Shown here: positions 1-11,307 of the stretch, piece after piece
How positions within the stretch are numbered: position 1 is the first letter of the stretch
Layout of the letters: each line of letters begins with the position of its first letter
Source of the DNA: Emiliania huxleyi CCMP1516
Lineage: Eukaryota > Haptophyta > Isochrysidales > Noelaerhabdaceae
Direction of reading: 5' to 3'
Length of the DNA: 64,000 bases
Assembly: GCF_000372725.1 (NCBI RefSeq)
Contig: NW_005197648.1
Span: 609,654-673,653, forward strand
Program-made: the position numbers and the translations under genes
Notes under the pieces: generated by a model
The model's database searches: none
The model's input: only the letters and a program-made list of their open reading frames with translations
Told to the model about the DNA's origin: nothing

Positions 1-250
1 TCGATACCAAATAGACGTTACCAAACCACCGCTGACTATATGCGAGACAACAATTTGGAGAGAGAGAGAGAGGACGCACAAGCAGACACCCTCCCGACGT
101 CCTGTACGTAGCTCGCGAGCTATCCGACTCGCCTGCGCTATGAATCCGACTCGATCGTCCGACTGACCGACTCCAGTTCTCCACGACGACCGCACGTTCC
201 AGCCGCTGCTTGGACATAGCTTGCTATGGCCCCCCCGCCGCCGCCCCCGC

Positions 251-3200
251 CTACTCGCCCTCCTCGTCCTCCTCGTCCTCCTCCTCGTCGTCCGACGCCG
301 CCTCGCCGACCGAGAGCTTGAGCTCGTACTCCTGGTCGCAGCCGAGGTACGAGTCGCAGATCAGGTAGAGCATGTACGCGTGCTCGCCCGCGTCGGGCGC
401 CACAAAGTCGAGCTTGACGCGCGCCTTGGTGCCGAGCGTGATCCGCTTGATCGAGACGAGCGAGTTTGCGGTGGGGTCGCCCAGCACCAGCCACCACCCC
501 TCCTCCTTGGTCTTCGGGTAGCGCGGCGCGTGCACCTGCGGCGCGCGCTTGGACGCCTCCTCCTCCTCGTCCGCCTCGCGCTGCAGGCTCACGAGCACCG
601 AGACCGCCTCGCCCGCGGCCACCTCGTCCGCGTCCTCCACCTCGAAGGAGAGGTCGATGTTTGGGTACGCGTTGGCGACGCGCGCCACGTCGGCGAGCTG
701 CGCGGGCGTCATGCCGAGCAGCGCGTCGCGCTCGGCGTCCTCCATGTCCATCAGGTCGAAGACCGACTCGACGCCCGCCGCGGCCGCCTTCTTGGCGAGC
801 GCGCGGTCAAAGTGGGGCAGCTGCAGCAGCGCCGAGTCGCGGTCCCACATGCCCTGCACGCACATCTGCGACAGCTCCATCGCCGCCAGCGCGGGCGCGA
901 GCCAGCCCGAGGAGGAGATGACGTCGACCGTCGCCTGCAGCAGCCGCGTCGACTTCTCGAGCACCGTCGCCGCGTCGGCCCCCATCTCGCGGCCGACGTC
1001 CATCCGCGAGAAGTGGCACTGCAGCAGGACGTTGGCCTTGACGTGCGGGTCGTTGAAGCGCGGCTCCTCGAGCGCGAGCGGGCAGTGCGAGCCGAGCCGC
1101 TGCAGCACGTCGTCCTCGCGGTGCCGCACCGGCAGCGCGTCGAACTCGGCGGCCGAGGCGAGGATCTCGACGAGGCCCTTGAGCTTGGTGGTCGGCTGCA
1201 GGCTCGACGAGAAGAGCTCGATCGTCGTGTACTGGATGTAATAGTACGAGGCGATCATGCCCAGGTTGAGCGGCGACACCTCCATCCCGTCCTCGATGGC
1301 GACGCAGCGCGCCTGCTCGAGGTCGGTGAGCGTCGTCTCGACGAGCTCGGACAGGTGGTCGGAGAGGTGGCGGTGCGAGGCGCCCTGCAGGTTGTAGTAG
1401 TTGGGGTTCTGCGTCAGCCGGCGGTACATGAAGGTCCACGTGAGGTAGTCGACGGCGTCCTGCTTGTTCTCGATCGTCTTGGTGACCACCTCGGCGCAGA
1501 GGTGGTCGTGCAGGAAGTGGTCCAGGTGGCTCTCGACGGGGAAGGGCTCGTACAAAAACTTGCGGTAGAAGAGCTTCTTCGGCGCGTGGCACAGCAGCAC
1601 GCAGCGGCCAGACTCGTCGACGAGCGGGCGGCACGCGCGCCCGATCATCTGCAGGATGTCGGTGATCGGGTAGTCGGCGTACCGGTGCTCGGCGCCGTCG
1701 TAGTACTGCGTGTCCATCAGCACCACCAGCTGCGCGCGCGGCTTGAGCCCCCAGCACATCGAGTGCGTCACCACGAGCACCTGCACCGCGCCCGACTCGT
1801 GCAGCGCGCAGACGGCGCGCTGCTCCTCGGCGCCGAGCCCCTCGTGCAGGAAGGCGATGCCGTTGGAGACCATCTCGAGCAGCGCCGGCTCCTTGAGGTG
1901 CTTCGCGAAGGGGGCGATGTCCTCGGGCGCGGCGTGCAGGAAGCGCTGCGGCACGTCGTCGGCCGTGGCGTACGTGAGCAGGTCGATCGCCGTCAGCTGC
2001 GCCTGCTTGGCCGACGGCACGAAGATGATGGCCGGCCGGTCGGCGGCGTGGTTGACGACGGCGTAGTAGGCGGGCTTGGACATGGCGAGCAGGCGCGACG
2101 GCACGTGCGCGATGTCGAAGCCCTGGATGTGCAGCTCGAGCGGCACGGGCCGCACGTTCGAGTGGAAGTTGAAGATGCCGTGCGGCGTGCAGCCGACCCA
2201 CTCGGCCAGGTCCTTGGCGTTGGCGAGCGAGGTGGAGAGCGCGACGATGCGGCAGCGCGACTCCATGTGCGACGAGATGTACCGCATCCGCGAGATGACC
2301 ACCTCGAGGACGGGGCCGACCTCGCCGCCGATGAGGTGCATCTCGTCGACCAGCAGCAGCGCGACGCTCTGCACGTTCTTGCGCTGCTTCCACCGGCGCG
2401 AGAGCAAGTCCCACTGGTGCGGCGTCGCGACGATGAGCGTGCCGCGCTCGAGCAGCTTCAGGTCGCTCGCCGTCTCGCCGGTGAGCTGCACGACGCGCAC
2501 GCCCTCGAGCGCGCCGAGGGTGCGGCTCCACTCGGCGTACCGCTCGTCGGCGAGCGACTGCAGCGGCGCGATGTAGACGCAGCGGCCGGCCGGGTTAGTC
2601 TGCAGCAGCCGCAGGTAGGCGAACTCGGCGCAGATGGTCTTGCCCGAGCCGGTGGGCGCGCCGATGAGCACATTCTCGTCGCCGGCGAAGAGGGTGGAGA
2701 AGGTTTGCGTCTGGATGGGGTTGAAGTGCGAGAAGGCGCCCTCGTAGAGCGAGGCGTAGGCGCCGAGCGCGGAGACGGGCAGCGGCTGCAGGTCGAGGAG
2801 CTCCGTGTGCGGCGGGTACTTCTCCGGCAGGATGAGGTGGCGGAACGAGATCGGCAGCGTCGCCTCGCACCCGAGCCAGCGGTCCGAGACGACGCGAACA
2901 AAGTACTGCGGCGGCAGCGGGTCGTAGATCGGGATGGTGAAGGTGAGCGAGTGGTCGTCCTCGGCGAACTTGGCCTTGAGGAGGAAGAGCTCCGAGTGGA
3001 GGACGTGCTCCTGGTCGACGTCCTCGACGAGCACGTAAAAGGGCTCGGCGGTGCCGTGCACCTTGGGCTCGAACTGGAAGTCGGGCGTGATTGTGAGCTC
3101 GACGCGCAGCACGGTGCGCGTGATCGGCTGCACGTGCGCCGAGAGCTCGAGCCGCGGGAACTGGTGGACGAAGCGGTAGATGGCCTTGCCCATCTTCGGG

Positions 3201-6200
3201 AAGCGGATGAGCTCGCCAATCTCCTGCGGCGCGAGGTCGTAGAAGCGCTCCCAAGGGAAGTCCTTGCGCTCGATCTTCTTGATGATGTCCTCGGGGATGT
3301 TCTTGAACTGGCGCAGCGGCGTCTGCGAGAGCCACATGCGCCGGTCGATCATCTTGCAAAAGTTGAGCACGCGCTCGGCGAGCGCCGCCCAGCCGCGCTT
3401 GAGCACGATCTCGTGGATGCAGCGCATGAGCCGCGCCGCCGACTGGGTGATGTAGGTCATGTCGGAGAGGAGCGAGAAGCCGTCGAGCTTGAGCTGCGAG
3501 ATGTAGGCCTGCAGCAGCACGTTCGTCTTGGCCGAGGGCTCGTCGACCCCCTCCTGCGGGGCGCGTCGCGGACGCGTCACGCGCGTGTCGCGGGCGCGTG
3601 TCGGCCGAGGGCTCGCCGCCGCGCGCCTTGACGGGGATCGGGACGCGCTCGACGAGCCGCATCAGCTCCTGCTTCTCCTCCTCGCGCACCGTCAGGTTGG
3701 AGAAGTCCTTGGAGAGCGAGAAGAGGCGGAGGAGCTCGATGTCGGAGAGGGTGGGCTTGAGGTGCTCGTTGTACACCGAGATGGTCGACGCGCCGACGTA
3801 GTAGTACGCGGCGACCCGCCCGAGGTCGGTGGGCTGGAACTGGCCCGACTTTCGCTCGTACTTGATGAGCGCCGTCTTGTCGAGCTGCGTCGCGGCGGAG
3901 TGGACCATGTCGATGCGCCGCTGCTCGAGCAGCGGGTCGGACGCCTGCGCGGCACGGAGCGGGCCTGTCGCGGGGGCGCGAGCCTCGGTCTGGCGGGTGT
4001 TAGCGGCGGGCGGGCGCGCCTTCTCCGCGTCCGAGGCGCCGTAGAGGGGTGGGTTGCGCAGCATGCGAACGTACAGGTAGGTGTAGCCGAGCCAGTTGAC
4101 GGCCTCGTGCGCGTTCTGCACCGTGCCGAGGACGATCTCGGCGTTGAGGTTGTCGGCCAGCTTGCCCACGTACTGCGACTCGATCGGCAGCTGCTGGTTG
4201 AGCAGCGAGAGGTAGTACTGCAGCTCGTTGTGCGTCGTGAGGATGATGCCGACGCCCTTCTCGTCGGCGCGGTTGACGTACTGCGGCCGGCCCGCGCGGC
4301 CGAGCATCTGCATCACGTCCATCATCGAGAGCTCGGTCCACGACCCCTTCTCGGGCGAGTACACCTGCGTCCCCTTGATGATGACGGTGTGGGCGGGCAG
4401 GTTGACGCCCCACGCGAGCGTCGCCGTCGAGACGAGCACCTGCGGGGCGGAGGCGGCGCGGGATGTGGGAGGCGGCGGAGGGGTGGGGGGTCGGGGGTCG
4501 TGGGGAAGGGCGGAGCTGGCGCTCCGGAAGGGGGGGGGGGGGGGGAGCACAGGGAGCGCCTGGATGTGTCCGTCGCCGAACAGGTCCTCGACGAGCGTGC
4601 GGTCGGCGCGCGTCATGCCCGCGTGGTGGATGGCGAAGCCGTACGGCAGCAGGTCGGCGAGCTCGCGGCTCTTGACGCCCTCGGCCTCGGTCTGCAGGAT
4701 CTCGCGAGAGGCCGAGTCCTCGCGCAGGAAGTTGATGAGCGTGTCCTCGTGCAGCGCCGTGTCGCGGATCGCCTTGGCGGTCTTGGCGCACTCCTTGCGC
4801 GAGTGCACAAAGACGAGCACCTGGTTGGTGCCCGCCTGCTCGAGCGTCTTTTGGTAGACGATGTCGTTCATCAGCTGGAAGCGCTTGATCGCCTTCTTCT
4901 CGGTGATGCCGATGTACTGCTGCTCGAGCGGCACCGGCCGGAACGAGTTGTCAAAGTAGAAGAGGCCCTTGTCCGGCTTGACGCGCAGGAAGGTGGCCAC
5001 GTCCTCGTAGTTTGGCAGCGTGGCCGACAGGCCGACGACGCGGATCATCTCCTGCGTCGTCTCGATCTGGCGGATGGTGCGCGCGACGATGGACTCGAGC
5101 ACCGGCCCGCGGTGGTCGTGCAGCAGGTGGATCTCGTCGATGATGACCAGCCGCACCAGCTGCGTGTACGTCCGGTCCCCCGCCTTGCGCGTGATGATGT
5201 CCCACTTCTCGGGCGTCGTGACGATGAGCTGCGTCTGCGCGATCTGCTCCTTGGTGAGCTGCTGGTCCCCGGTGAGCTCGTTGACGGTGATGCCGAACGG
5301 CTCGAGCCGCTTCCCAAAGTTGAGCACCATCTCCTGCACGAGCGCCTTCATCGGCGCCACGTACACGATCTTGAAGGCGTCGAGGTCGAACGAGCCGTCG
5401 GGCTGGCGGTGCAGCCCGATCTCGTGCAGCAGCGTGAGCATCGCGACGTTTGTCTTGCCGGCGCCGGTCGGCGCGCAGAGCAGCATGTTCTCCGCCGAGA
5501 AGAGCGCGCAGTCGTACACGCGCGACTGCACGCGGTTGAGCGACGACATCCCTCCGAAGGCGGGCCGCGCCCATGCCGGCATGTCGTCGATCCGGACGAG
5601 CGCCTCGCCGTCGGTGAAGGGCTTCGCCTTGAGCGCGGGCACGTGCACCTCCTCGTATCCCTTCTTGGCGACGCGGAACGAGCCGGGCGGCAGGTGGCAC
5701 TTGCGGTTGGCCATCAGGTGGCCGCCCGCGGCGAAGGTGATCGCCTCCAGGTCGAGCGTGTTTCGGCCGACGCGCGCCTTGCCCGCCTCTGGCACCGCCG
5801 CGAGCATGTCGGCCGTGAGGACAGACGCCTCCGCCTCCGCCTTGCGCATGCGCGCGAGGTCGGCCGTCTCCTTGCGCACGCGCGCCTCGAGCTGCTTCGT
5901 CTCGGTGAAGATCTCGTCCGTCTTGTCGCGCGCGGCGGCGAGGTCCGAGAGCACCTCGGCCGCCTGCGGCGACTCGCCAAACTCGCGGAGCAGCGCCTAG
6001 ACACTTCCTAGACACTTCTTAGACATTTCCTTGTTCACACCTCCTTGGACTCGCCACACTCGCGGAGCAGCGCCTGCTTGGCCGCCTCGGACTGCGCCTG
6101 CGCCAGCCGCGTGCAGACAGCGATGCGCCAGCGGTGCTTGAGCAGCCTCCGGATGAGCTCGAACTTGTCGTAGTCGAGCAGGATGACGAGCCTGGGGGAG

Positions 6201-7866
6201 GAGAGGGGGGGGGTGGAGCGGTGAGGGAAGCGTGCATACTAGCGGCGGCGGCGGCGGCGGCGGCAGCGGCAGCAGCGGCGGCGGGCGGCGGCGGGCGCAG
6301 CGCGGGGTTGAATGGGGCGGGTGCGGGTGGTGCGGGCGCGGGGCTGGCGCACTTGTTCTCGCAGTCGCGCTCTTCCGCCTCGGTGAGCGCGAGGAGGACG
6401 TCCTCCGACACCTTTTGGGCGACGAGCGGGTCGGAGAACAAGGAAATGTCTAAGAAGTGTCTAGGAATCCTCCGACACCTTTTGGGCGACGAGCGGGTCG
6501 GAGAAGTACTTGCCGCACTCGCGCTGGAGCCAGTAGGCGTCGATGGTGTCGACGGGGAGCTCGTCCTCCTCCGCCTTGGCCGCCTCGCCCTCGTCCGCGA
6601 TGCCGCCCGCGAGCTCGCGCTCCTGCCGCGTCTCGACGAGCCCGTCGGCGTCGTCGTCCTCCTCCTCCACGACGCCGACCATGTCGTCGTTGCCCTTGGT
6701 GCGGTGCTCGTCCTCGGGGTTCTCGTCGTCGTCCTGCGCGAGCGGGGGGGGGGGAGGGGGGAGAGTTGAAGCGACGGGGTCGGAGAGATTGGCCTGGTGA
6801 GGGCTGGGCAGGCGCGAGGAATGGCCCCGGGGGGGGAAGCGAGGGAAGCGAGGGGAGCGAGGGGAGCGAGGGGAGCGAGGGCGGTGCTTGCGCCTCGTCG
6901 AAGACGACCGCGACGCCGAGCTCGTCGTCGAGCTTCTCGTTGCCCGTCGCGTCCTCCGCCACGTAGTCGGTGATTCGCTTGCCCGCCCCCACCAGCCGCC
7001 TAAGCCGCCAGCCAGGCACGGGTGAGAGGCGGCGGCCGGACTGCTGCTGCTGTAGCGGGCCGCAGGGGGAGGAGAGCGAACCCGAACGTCTCTTGCGGCA
7101 GCGAGTTGACAAGCTTCTCGATCTCGCGCTTGCGATCCGGGTCGGTCAGGCCGTCGTCCTTCAGCACGGCGAGCACCTGCCAACCGGACGCAACACCCTT
7201 CACACATCCGCGCTCCGGCGCAGCCTCGCGCAGCGCACAGGAACGGAGGGAGGGAGGGGGCGAGGGGCGAGGGGGGTGGAGGGGGGGGGGGGGGGGGGAA
7301 AAGGGGAGGGGGTGACCTCGTCCGCCGCCCCGCGAAGGATGTCGTGCGGCTGGTCGCCTGAGACGCGCGCCACGACGGCTCAGTGCAGCCGCCCCCGCGA
7401 GAGCAAGGCCGCGGCGGGGGCGCGGGGAGGGGGCGCTTCACGCGCAGCGGCGCTCGGCGTGCGGGGCTGCGGCGGTGCGCAGGGCACCGAGCTGGGAAGA
7501 GAGGAGGTGCAGCAGGTCCTCGTACGCTTGTCGCGTCTCGCGCGACCGCGGCCGGTACGAGTCCATGTCGTCTCCGAGACCGAGCACCGACTGCTTCGCC
7601 TCCTCGCGCCGGCTGCGCTTGGCGGCGGCGGCAGCATCGTCCTTCTTGCGCTTCGTCCCGGCGCCGCCCGTGTCGGGCTTCGCGTGCACTACCTTGTCAC
7701 CGAATTTGGTGCCCGTCAGATAGTCCTTCAGGCTCTCCGGCTCGCCCGACGGCTCGTCGACGCGCGGGCGGTGGTCTCCGGTTGTCAGCACGAGGTTGGA
7801 GTTGGCGCGGTACTCATACTGCCGGTACTTCGATACCTGCTCCGCCCCGCGGGTCGAGTCGGTCAT
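251..7866 (-). CDS. BRR2: BRR2 / U5 snRNP 200-kDa RNA helicase, 11 exons
   Basis: This is the Ski2-like helicase that unwinds U4/U6 snRNA during spliceosome activation. I read exons at 7866-7488, 7357-7317, 7176-7082, 6999-6894, 6733-6479, 6411-6353, 6191-6074, 5996-4560, 4439-4020, 3944-3627 and 3553-251. They join in frame to about 2176 residues, close to the roughly 2136 of human SNRNP200. The N-terminus has the family [11 protein letters not shown] motif. Cassette 1 has Walker A APTGAGKT (about residue 525), DEIH and [11 protein letters not shown]. Cassette 2 has APTGSGKT (about residue 1367) and DEMH. Each cassette is followed by a Sec63 unit, and the protein ends in an acidic tail. Introns 4 and 7-10 have GC donors; the intron 4 donor is the least certain. 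Introns 5, 7 and 10 are bounded by direct repeats of coding sequence. Function is by strong similarity; junctions may be off by a few bases. Confidence 0.95.
5997..6073 (-). repeat. BRR2 intron 7: direct coding repeat plus inverted copy of the same core
   Basis: The segment coding ALLRE(C/F)GES occurs at about 6046-6073 (inside the intron) and 5969-5996 (start of exon 8). The GC donor (CAG|GCGCTG) lies in the first copy. The TAG acceptor sits directly before the second copy. The 77-bp intron equals one repeat unit. Its core is the reverse complement of the intron 5 core over 29 bp, at about 6007-6035 against 6439-6467. Confidence 0.75.
6412..6478 (-). repeat. BRR2 intron 5: direct coding repeat plus 29-bp core
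   Basis: The exon segment coding [13 protein letters not shown] is present twice, at about 6468-6505 and 6400-6438, essentially identical over about 38 bp. Splicing AAAAG|GTGTCG in the first copy to AAAAG| in the second removes exactly one repeat unit (about 67 bp) and keeps the frame. Between the copies lies a core that begins TTCCTAGACACTTCTTAGAC in gene orientation. The core recurs inverted in intron 7 of the same gene. Confidence 0.75.
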
Positions 7867-8264
7867 CCACGGGACGCTCAGCAGGCGCGGCGACGCTTCG
7901 CAGTCAGTGAGTGCGCGCAGACTGCAACAAAAAAAGAATTTTACAACAAAAGAATTGTGAGTATAAGAGGGGAAGGCGCGCTCCGCAGCCGACGCCGAAC
8001 CATCGGAAATCGAACAGGAGGGAGGACCGGGAGGAGAGGGGAGCCCCCTCGGATGGGGGGTGGGGAGATCGGGCGGAGGAGCCCTGAGTGGCGATGTCGG
8101 GTGAGAGTGTGCGTCATGCTCGTGTCTAGTGTCTGGTGTTTACTAGCTCCGAGTAGAGGGGGCGTTCCGCCGCTAGGGGACACCCAAAGCGCAGAACTAA
8201 CCCTCGGAGACCCGTGTTTACTTTAAGGCCCTTGCCCTGCGAATGCGCACCCCCCCTAGCTAGG

Positions 8265-8398
8265 GGTCAGGGCTCTCTAGCCCGTAGCCCGATCCCGATC
8301 ATCCGGCCCGCTGGATGCGCTTCTCAGCTCACCGGCCCTGGATGTGAGGTTACCGACTGCACTCCAAGTGCTCCAAGTCAGGTGCGCGAGCCTGAGTC
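8265..8398 (+). repeat. Dispersed repeat family R3, copy 1
   Basis: This copy shares blocks GGGCTCTCTA, GATCCCGATCATCCGGCC, CGCTTCT(C/T)AGCTC and CCGGCCCTGGATGTGAGG with 27718-27935 in the same order and orientation. No open reading frame is conserved between the copies. It may be a short interspersed element or part of the 3' end of a longer element. Confidence 0.6.
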
Positions 8399-8710
8399 CC
8401 TTGTCAGGAGCAGGAGAGCCCCACCTGTGCCCCTGATCGTCCTTCCAAAAGCCTGCTCGTGCAGGTGGGGACCCTGTCCTCCTCCCCCATCCTTCGGACC
8501 CTGTTGGCTCTGTTTTCTTTCTTTCTTTCTTTGGCACAAAAAGGCGCGGACTGGCGCGGACTGGTACACACACCAGCACACGAATGAAAAAAGAATGTCG
8601 TCGTGCGGCGCCGTCTCCAATATTCCCTTGGGCTGTCTGTTTTCTTACTTTCTTTACTGCATACTGGGCACGGGACTGGCACGCACCTTCGAGTGCCCCG
8701 CCGCAGTACA
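8399..8710 (+). repeat. Dispersed repeat family R1, two adjacent copies
   Basis: Two tandem copies of a unit with a CCATCC-TTGG(G)-TGTCTGTTTTCTTTC core followed by a CTTT tract and a GACTGGCACG-type block, at about 8487-8575 and 8620-8700. The 5' portion (8399-8486) matches 24940-25022 on the other strand. The family recurs near 24.9, 44.1, 50.0 and 62.9 kb. Confidence 0.65.
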
Positions 8711-8863
8711 GACTGTGGGGCCGCAATATATAGTACATGCACATGCTGTGGGGCGCATGCCGCATCAGGGCGATGCGCATGCTGTACCGAGGGCATGGCG
8801 CATGCGCATCGTCCGTCGAGAAGGCAAAACGCCAAAGAGGCGGGCCCTCTTGTAAGGAGGGCC

Positions 8864-10294
8864 TTAAACCAGCACCTTTCGAGGCTCGCTCAGCCGGTCC
8901 GACCGGCCGGCCAGCAAGGTCAACCGCCAGCTGGTCGCCGCCAGGACCAGCGACAAGAGGAGCAGGTAGCACTGCCGTTGCCACGGCTGGACGCCGACAA
9001 GGCGGGTCAGGCCAAAGACGGCGGCGGCGCAGAGCATGGCCATCCGGTGGACGAGGGTATCGATCAACGGCCTCCCGAGCCAGAGCGTGTCGCTGTGCAG
9101 GTCGCAGTAGAGCGTGTCGAGCGCGGGCTTGGTGATCGTGTAATCGATGACCTTGCGCAGCGTGTCCAGCACGAGGAGGACTTCCAGTCCCGGGTGGACG
9201 ATCGAGGCGATGAGCCCGGTGATCATAGTCCAGGGCATGACGGCGAGCAAGCCGCGGTAGCCGCACGTGCGCATGAGCCGCGCAAATAGCAGCAGCTGCA
9301 CGGGCAACGTGACGCAGCCGTATGCCAGCTGGAGCTTCACCACCGTTGCGACTCGCTCGACGTCGGACACGAATGCGGTGGTCAGGAGCTCGGAGCGCTC
9401 GAACCAAATGCCGTGGTAGATCATGATCGACACAAACTTGTAGCAGGCGAGCCAGCGCAGCGTAATGTTCCTCGCGATGATGCACGCGCCCCCAAACGCA
9501 GAGGAGCAGCACGCCTCCGCCCGCGCCGCGCTAGCCTCGCTTGCCGAGCTCGCGTCGTCCGGAGCATCGCAGTCAGCGCGGCCTCCACTGTCGTCACCAC
9601 GGCCGTCGTGACTGCCGGCAGCGCGGCACGCTTCCCCCCCACTTCTGTCTTCACCCTCCCCGCGAGCGCACGCCGAGCGGCACCGCACCAGGTGCGTGGT
9701 GGCCTCGTACGTCGCGCACGCGACCAAAATAGTGGGGGGACCAAAGCGCTCAAATAGAAGCCCTGCCGCAACCGATCCCAGCACCAGCCCCGCCTGCTTG
9801 CCGAAGAAGATGATGCCGTACACCCGCTTTGCCTCCGGCCGCGTGTGCACCGACGCGAGGAACGAGTTGTAGAGCGCGGGCGGGTAGGTGGCGATGATGC
9901 CGCCGTAGACGGCCAGGCAGTAGGCCACCGCACGTCTGTGCGGCCATGCCGTGGCGAGGGCCTCCAAGGCGAGGAGCATCCCCGCCATGAGGCGATAGGC
10001 GATGCCGATGAGCTCCGTGGGCAGCATCCGGCGCTGGGCGTACTGATATAGAGGGTTCACGGCGAACATGAGGAGGGTCTGGCCGGCGGTGACGAACGGC
10101 AAAATATCCATCCCCAGGCTGAGCGCGACCACCTCGAGCAGCGGACTCGCAATGCCGTACGCAAAGATGACTGCACAGCCGCCGATTGCCGACAGCCTCA
10201 ACGGGGCGACGTCAGAGGGATCGAGGTTGAAGGCGCTGCGCAGGCCCGCCTGGAAGGCCCCGTCCGGCCCGAGCGCCCGCAGCGACGGCCGCAA
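8864..10294 (-). CDS. NTT / ATP:ADP antiporter-like membrane transporter
   Basis: Single-exon 476-residue membrane protein with about 11-12 hydrophobic segments. The C-terminal half (about residues 345-420) carries a pattern typical of bacterial and plastid NTT-type nucleotide transporters and their eukaryotic relatives: an arginine-lysine segment (DTLRKVIDYTITKPALDTLY) followed by a LIDT(L)VHR motif. A hydrophilic Asp/Ser/Ala-rich loop of about 60 residues (about 208-268) separates the two halves. Expected role is exchange of nucleotides or a related substrate across an organelle or endosymbiont-derived membrane. The substrate cannot be read from the sequence, and no clear transit peptide is visible. 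A more distant MFS transporter is the alternative. Confidence 0.65.
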   Translation of the reverse strand: MRPSLRALGPDGAFQAGLRSAFNLDPSDVAPLRLSAIGGCAVIFAYGIASPLLEVVALSLGMDILPFVTAGQTLLMFAVNPLYQYAQRRMLPTELIGIAYRLMAGMLLALEALATAWPHRRAVAYCLAVYGGIIATYPPALYNSFLASVHTRPEAKRVYGIIFFGKQAGLVLGSVAAGLLFERFGPPTILVACATYEATTHLVRCRSACARGEGEDRSGGEACRAAGSHDGRGDDSGGRADCDAPDDASSASEASAARAEACCSSAFGGACIIARNITLRWLACYKFVSIMIYHGIWFERSELLTTAFVSDVERVATVVKLQLAYGCVTLPVQLLLFARLMRTCGYRGLLAVMPWTMITGLIASIVHPGLEVLLVLDTLRKVIDYTITKPALDTLYCDLHSDTLWLGRPLIDTLVHRMAMLCAAAVFGLTRLVGVQPWQRQCYLLLLSLVLAATSWRLTLLAGRSDRLSEPRKVLV

Positions 10295-11307
10295 GTCGCT
10301 GCTCGGTTGCTCATGTCGCGATTGTGCATTTGCTAGAATTTGCTGCGCGGGGGACGGTCGCTGATTAAATTGGCAGTCAACGTCAGTCAGTCGTCAACAA
10401 AACGAGCTTTTCGGGCGGGCGTGGCGGGGGCGCCCATGTTTCTTACGTAAGGGCTTGTGAGGTGAGTGTTAGGTAGGTAGGTAGAAAGGTGAAGAACAGT
10501 CAGGCTCGGACTGGACACCAGCGCGGTATGGGTGGACGCGGGACAGATGATGACGACACGCACGAGCGACACACAGACACAAAGTGTTATTAGATTCGCT
10601 CTCCGCCAGCGCGCGGGAAGAGCACTTTCGAGACCCCGCTGGAGCCCCCTCGAGCGAGCCCACGTTGGATTGATTAGTTACTCGAGTACGTGTGAACGTG
10701 TGCCCACAACGAAAAGATCGGACTTGACACCGAACAACGGAAAAAGAAAAATACCTGTTGTCTCTATCAGCCCACTCCTCCCCCCAGGATTCGAGCTGTT
10801 TGGGGGGAAGGGTAGGGGTGGGGTGCCGGGTTTGGAGTAGGGGGGGGGTAAGGGGTTGTCAGCGGCGAGGCCCGACGGAGGGTAGGGGGGTAGGGGGTGC
10901 CGGTGTGAGGTGCGTGTGGGCCGAACTGTGAATTACGTTACTGTGAATTACGTTACATCGCTCATAGGCGTCGGAGTTTATGCCGGGGTCGTTCGATCAT
11001 CTCCACCAGTTGGAGGCCGATGGTTGCTGCCGCATTGTCTCGGCGGCCGACAAGCTCTCCAGCTCGTGCGCAGCTCGTGCAACGGCACCCTCGCATCGCG
11101 CATTGAGGAGCTCGACGTGGCGATGGCGCCTCACGTTGTCCGCATGATGGAAGGCCGCGCACCGCCGCTTGCTGCTTTGCGCGGAGATGGGCAAGACGTG
11201 AGCAAGCTTTTGGCGCTCAAGAAGGTCGCCGTCGCGCTCATGCGTCATGGCCCGAATCCACATACCACAACGACCGACGGCGGACCTGCCCGCCTTGCAG
11301 CCCATGT
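10295..11307. other. Intergenic region with an R2 repeat and G-rich tracts
   Basis: It contains the upstream region of the transporter (10295-10420), an R2 repeat copy (10462-10585) and G-rich tracts (10800-10905) that include the duplicated 14-mer GTGAATTACGTTAC at 10927-10955. A 133-codon plus-strand ORF (10910-11311) and a 102-codon minus-strand ORF overlap here. Neither has recognisable motifs, so I do not call them as genes. Confidence 0.5.
10462..10585 (-). repeat. Dispersed repeat family R2, copy 1
   Basis: This is the reverse complement of the 3' half of the copies at 27462-27690 and 50697-50935. It includes GGACTGGACACC, GACAGATGATGACGACACGC and a terminal TAGG tetranucleotide run that matches the CATA/CCTA run ending the other copies. 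A simple-repeat tail is typical of non-LTR retroelements; that link is inference. Confidence 0.65.

Larger units (their letters stand above)
7867..8863. other. Intergenic region between BRR2 and the NTT-like gene
   Basis: This stretch holds the presumed BRR2 promoter (7867-8000, with short A-rich runs near 7930-7960) and two kinds of dispersed repeat, listed separately. I see no gene in it. Short ORFs here are arginine-rich and run through the repeats. Confidence 0.6.

Noticed and set aside
221..3631. Long plus-strand ORFs (over 1000 codons) opposite BRR2
   Set aside because: The minus-strand frames match BRR2 along their whole length. The plus-strand frames are Arg/Val/Leu/Glu-rich mirror reading caused by high GC.
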